Shown piece by piece: positions 4,993-7,386 of a stretch of 7,386 nt of DNA; position 1 is the first letter of the stretch; every line of letters begins with the position of its first letter. Origin of the DNA: Anaerolineales bacterium (GTDB lineage Bacteria; Chloroflexota; Anaerolineae; Anaerolineales; UBA11657); assembly GCA_947503585.1 (NCBI GenBank), contig CANNEJ010000068.1, positions 1-7,386 on the forward strand, read 5' to 3'. The notes below the pieces were generated by a model. The model was not told the DNA's origin, did no database searches, and worked only from the letters and a program-made list of their open reading frames with translations. Position numbers and translations under genes: made by a program.

Positions 4993-6933
4993 TTAGGCCT
5001 CCACAAGTTGCTGCGCGGGATCACCCGTCAGCTGCGAGCGGCAGATCTCCGCGTAAAGGCCGTTGTTTTCAAGCAGGTCAAGATGCCGCCCGCTGGCCAC
5101 AATTTTGCCGCGGTCAAGCACGAGTATCAGGTCCGCGTTAATCACAGTGCTGATGCGCTGCGCAATGACAAAACTTGTGCGGCCGCGCATCAAGCGGTCA
5201 AGGGCCGCCTGTATCCGCGATTCAGTTTGCAGATCGACGCTGCTGGTGGCGTCGTCCAAAATCAGCAGGTGCGGATTGAGGAGCAGGGCGCGTGCGATTG
5301 CAATGCGCTGCTTCTGCCCGCCGCTGAGTGTGGAGCCACGCTCGCCCACGGGCGTGTCGTAGCCGGCGGGCATCGCGTCAATAAAGTCGTCAGCCGCCGC
5401 CGCACGCGCTGCGGCTTGCACTTCAGCCAGCGTAGCGCTGGGCCGGCCAAAGGCAATGTTCTCGCGGATGGTGGAGCTAAAGAGGGTGGTCTCCTGCAGC
5501 ACAATGCCAATTTGGGAGCGCAGTGAGTCCAGCGTCACAGAGCGCAAATCAAGCCCGTCAATCATGATGCTGCCCGAGCTGGGATCGTAAAAACGTGGGA
5601 GCAAATTGATGATGGTTGTTTTGCCGGAGCCGGTGGCACCCAATAGCGCCACGCACTGGCCCGGCTCCACAGTGAAGCTAACTTCGCTGAGCACCGGTTC
5701 GCCGCCGCCCGGATATTTGAACGTGACGTTGTCAAACGTGACGCGGCCAGAGACTTCCGGCAGCGTGAGCGCATCGGGCTTGTCCTGCACATCGCTGGTG
5801 GTATCTAGAATCTCAAAAATGCGCGCGGCCGACGCGCTGGCTTGGCCCAGCTGTGTGATGATGATGCCAAACTGCGCCAGCGGCAGAAAAAGGTAGATGA
5901 GATACAAGCTGAATTCCTGGTACTCGCCCAGCGTCAGCGAAGCATTGAGAATCTGTTTGCCACCAAAATACAGCACAGATGCCTGGCCAAGATTGGCAAC
6001 CAGCAGCACGACGGGAAAAAGAAACGAGAAGACGCGCGAGACTGTCATCGACTGGCTGAGCAGGTTGCCCGCCGCCGTGCGGAACTTGGCCTGCTGCATT
6101 TCCTCGCGGGCAAACGCTTTAACAACCTTGATGCCGGCGAGGTTCTCTTGCAGTACGGTGTTGAGATCGGAGATGCGCGCCTGAACTTTGGCAAACAGCG
6201 GCTGGCTCACAATTCCAAATATCATAAAGATGATCAGCGCAGCCGGAAGAATAGGCATGCTAACCAGCGCCAGCTGCCAGTTTGTGGTCAGCAGTAAAGA
6301 CAGCGTGGCAACCAGCAGAATGGAAGCGCCAGCCAGTTGCACCAGTCCCTGGCCAATGAAGAGGCGGACCTTCTCAATATCGTCTGTGGCGCGGATCATC
6401 AGCTGGCCGGTTTGGTTTTGATCGTGGTAGGAAAACGAAAGGCGCTGGATTTTGTCGAAGAGCTCATTGCGAATTTCGAAGGCAACGGTTTGCGAGTTGC
6501 GCTCCGCCCAGTACGCTTGCAAAAAGGCGAACAAGCCGCGCATGGAGGCAAACAGCACGATGGCGGCGCCGGCAGCAAGCACCGCCGCCGGTGCCGCCAG
6601 CTGGTCTGCTGTCAGGCGTTCCAAAAGCTGCGCCTTTGTCCAATCGGCCGGGAGCGCCGCAAGGGCAAGCATCTTCGGGAGCACCGCCGGCAGCTGGGCG
6701 GCCGGGATCGACGGCAGTGTTTCGAGCAGGCTGCCCGCCATTACGCCGTGTGTGATGCCATCCAGAATGTTGCGAACCAGCCGCGGCACCGCCAGCTGTG
6801 AGAGCGTGGCAATCACCATAAATGCAAATGGCATTGAGGCGGCGTTTCCGGTGCGCCCGAGATATTTCAAAGTGCGCTTAAGGGCGCCGCGCGCAGCAGG
6901 CGATAGCGTTGGGCGTTTATTTGGGCGTTTCAT
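4993..6933 (-). CDS. ABC exporter half-transporter with degenerate ATP site (TM287/BmrC/LmrC type)
   Basis: A 646-residue half-transporter with an N-terminal exporter-type membrane domain (hydrophobic segments near 34-50, 115-139, 191-216, 220-242, 300-322 and 338-360) and a C-terminal NBD. Walker A GATGSGKT is at 432-439, the Q-loop Gln at 480 and the signature LSGGQ at 536-540. Walker B is LLILDD, with Asp561 where the catalytic Glu should be, and the switch His is replaced by Gln592 (IAQRIST). These two changes together mark the degenerate subunit of heterodimeric exporters. Its LSGGQ would complete the active site of the partner, while the partner's LSQGQ would face this degenerate site. 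A long, Ala/Leu/Pro-rich insert lies between TM1 and TM2 (about 58-112). Its stop is followed after 4 nt by the partner's ATG. It starts 40 bp behind the VWA gene, with no Shine-Dalgarno site. The N-terminus is basic (MKRPNKRPTL). Confidence 0.94.
   Translation of the reverse strand: MKRPNKRPTLSPAARGALKRTLKYLGRTGNAASMPFAFMVIATLSQLAVPRLVRNILDGITHGVMAGSLLETLPSIPAAQLPAVLPKMLALAALPADWTKAQLLERLTADQLAAPAAVLAAGAAIVLFASMRGLFAFLQAYWAERNSQTVAFEIRNELFDKIQRLSFSYHDQNQTGQLMIRATDDIEKVRLFIGQGLVQLAGASILLVATLSLLLTTNWQLALVSMPILPAALIIFMIFGIVSQPLFAKVQARISDLNTVLQENLAGIKVVKAFAREEMQQAKFRTAAGNLLSQSMTVSRVFSFLFPVVLLVANLGQASVLYFGGKQILNASLTLGEYQEFSLYLIYLFLPLAQFGIIITQLGQASASAARIFEILDTTSDVQDKPDALTLPEVSGRVTFDNVTFKYPGGGEPVLSEVSFTVEPGQCVALLGATGSGKTTIINLLPRFYDPSSGSIMIDGLDLRSVTLDSLRSQIGIVLQETTLFSSTIRENIAFGRPSATLAEVQAAARAAAADDFIDAMPAGYDTPVGERGSTLSGGQKQRIAIARALLLNPHLLILDDATSSVDLQTESRIQAALDRLMRGRTSFVIAQRISTVINADLILVLDRGKIVASGRHLDLLENNGLYAEICRSQLTGDPAQQLVEA
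4998..5002 (-). promoter_or_regulatory. Shine-Dalgarno site deciding the start of the second ABC gene
   Basis: On the minus strand GGAGG occurs at 5002-4998, inside the last codons of the upstream ABC gene, followed by 9 nt and ATG at 4988. It is the only canonical ribosome-binding site in front of any gene in the window, and it favours 4988 over the in-frame ATG at 5024. Confidence 0.7.
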
Positions 6934-6973
6934 CTTGCGGGCGCTTGGACTACGAAGATTGTAGCGCGCTGCA

Positions 6974-7386
6974 TTAATTTGAAGCCATCAAGCTATCCAC
7001 TGCGGCAGCCAGCTCGCGCAAGTTGCCCACAGGATGCACCGCACTGACTGCGGCTGCGTACTGCCCCATATCACTGTCATCTGACCCCCACAAATAGCGC
7101 GGCTCGGGATTTAGCCAGAGCACACGGCGCACGCGCCGGCGCAGCAGTTCCACAAGTTCACAGCGCGGATCGTTGTAGTTGTTGCGGCCGTCGCCGCAAA
7201 TGATGAGCGTGGTGCGCTGGTCGACTGCGTCAAGGTGATGGGTTACAAACTGATTTAGCGCTGCGCCGAGGTCTGTGTTGTAGTGGCCGGCCGGCAGGTT
7301 GCGCAAAATGCGGGGTATGGCCGTGGCTGGCGGCGCGGCTGCCAGCTCCGGGCTGATGTCCAGCAGCTGGTCGATGAAGGCGAAGG
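6974..7386 (-). CDS. CoxE-like VWA-domain protein, C-terminal part (5' end outside window)
   Basis: An open frame enters from the right edge and gives 136 residues ending at TAA 6976-6974. The sequence is continuous through position 7384, so the gene begins beyond the window. The visible part is the second half of a von Willebrand factor A domain of the CoxE-like family. GHYNTDLG holds the likely metal-site (MIDAS) Thr. LIICGDGRNNYNDP holds the likely MIDAS Asp in the family's characteristic setting. It is followed by RRVRRVLWLNPEP and a tail with WGSDDSDM and a closing helix. The DxSxS motif lies outside. Such proteins usually work with a MoxR/CoxD-type AAA+ ATPase in metal-cofactor insertion or complex assembly, so that partner may lie just outside. 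The gene precedes the ABC pair by 40 bp on the same strand; a functional link between them is not evident. Confidence 0.88.
   Translation of the reverse strand, partial: FAFIDQLLDISPELAAAPPATAIPRILRNLPAGHYNTDLGAALNQFVTHHLDAVDQRTTLIICGDGRNNYNDPRCELVELLRRRVRRVLWLNPEPRYLWGSDDSDMGQYAAAVSAVHPVGNLRELAAAVDSLMASN

Noticed and set aside
3569..5640. Similar nucleotide stretches around 3570-3620 and 5587-5640 that look like a dispersed repeat.
   Set aside because: Both encode the Walker A neighbourhood (KTTIINLLPRFYD) of the two paralogous ABC genes, so paralogy explains them.
6958..6991. Possible promoter before the first ABC gene: TACAAT (6963-6958) and TTGATG (6991-6986) on the minus strand.
   Set aside because: The spacing is 22 nt, too long for a usual sigma-70 site, and the VWA gene ends only 40 bp upstream. 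Co-transcription is simpler.

Overview
The window is a dense, moderately GC-rich stretch of bacterial chromosome. Nearly everything reads on the minus strand, so gene order runs from right to left. Protein style suggests a Chloroflexota (Anaerolineae-like) bacterium: a CoxE-type VWA protein beside an ABC exporter pair, a short signal-anchored protein of the LmeA-like kind, and mostly no Shine-Dalgarno sites. This assignment rests on recognition only and is tentative.

Right part (7386 to 2946): the C-terminal part of a CoxE-like VWA-domain protein runs in from outside the window. It is followed after 40 bp by two half-size ABC exporters separated by only 4 bp. Their motifs are complementary. 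The upstream half has a degenerate Walker B (Asp for the catalytic Glu) and a Gln in place of the switch histidine. The downstream half has the catalytic Glu and His but an LSQGQ signature. This is the signature of a heterodimeric exporter with one active and one degenerate ATP site (TM287/288, BmrCD and LmrCD type).

Middle part (about 2914 to 909): three short-chain dehydrogenase/reductase (SDR) genes lie in a row. The first is a ruin. Its N-terminal half is gone, two frameshifts break it, the catalytic Tyr and Lys are Phe and Asn, and several C-terminal glycines are replaced. Its stop still overlaps the start of the second SDR (ATGA), so the three were once a translationally coupled operon. 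The two intact SDRs carry opposite cofactor signatures (Asp for NAD, Ser-Arg for NADP). The wreck starts about 30 bp behind the exporter stop with no terminator between, so the SDR genes may now depend on read-through from the exporter operon.

Left part (908 to 1): a 112-bp spacer with a small inverted repeat, a 198-residue signal-anchored protein of unknown function, and then the last codons of a plus-strand gene with a strong intrinsic terminator between the two convergent units.

I found no RNA gene, CRISPR array, insertion sequence or obviously new defence or biosynthetic system. The decayed SDR and the junction beside it are the most informative unusual features.
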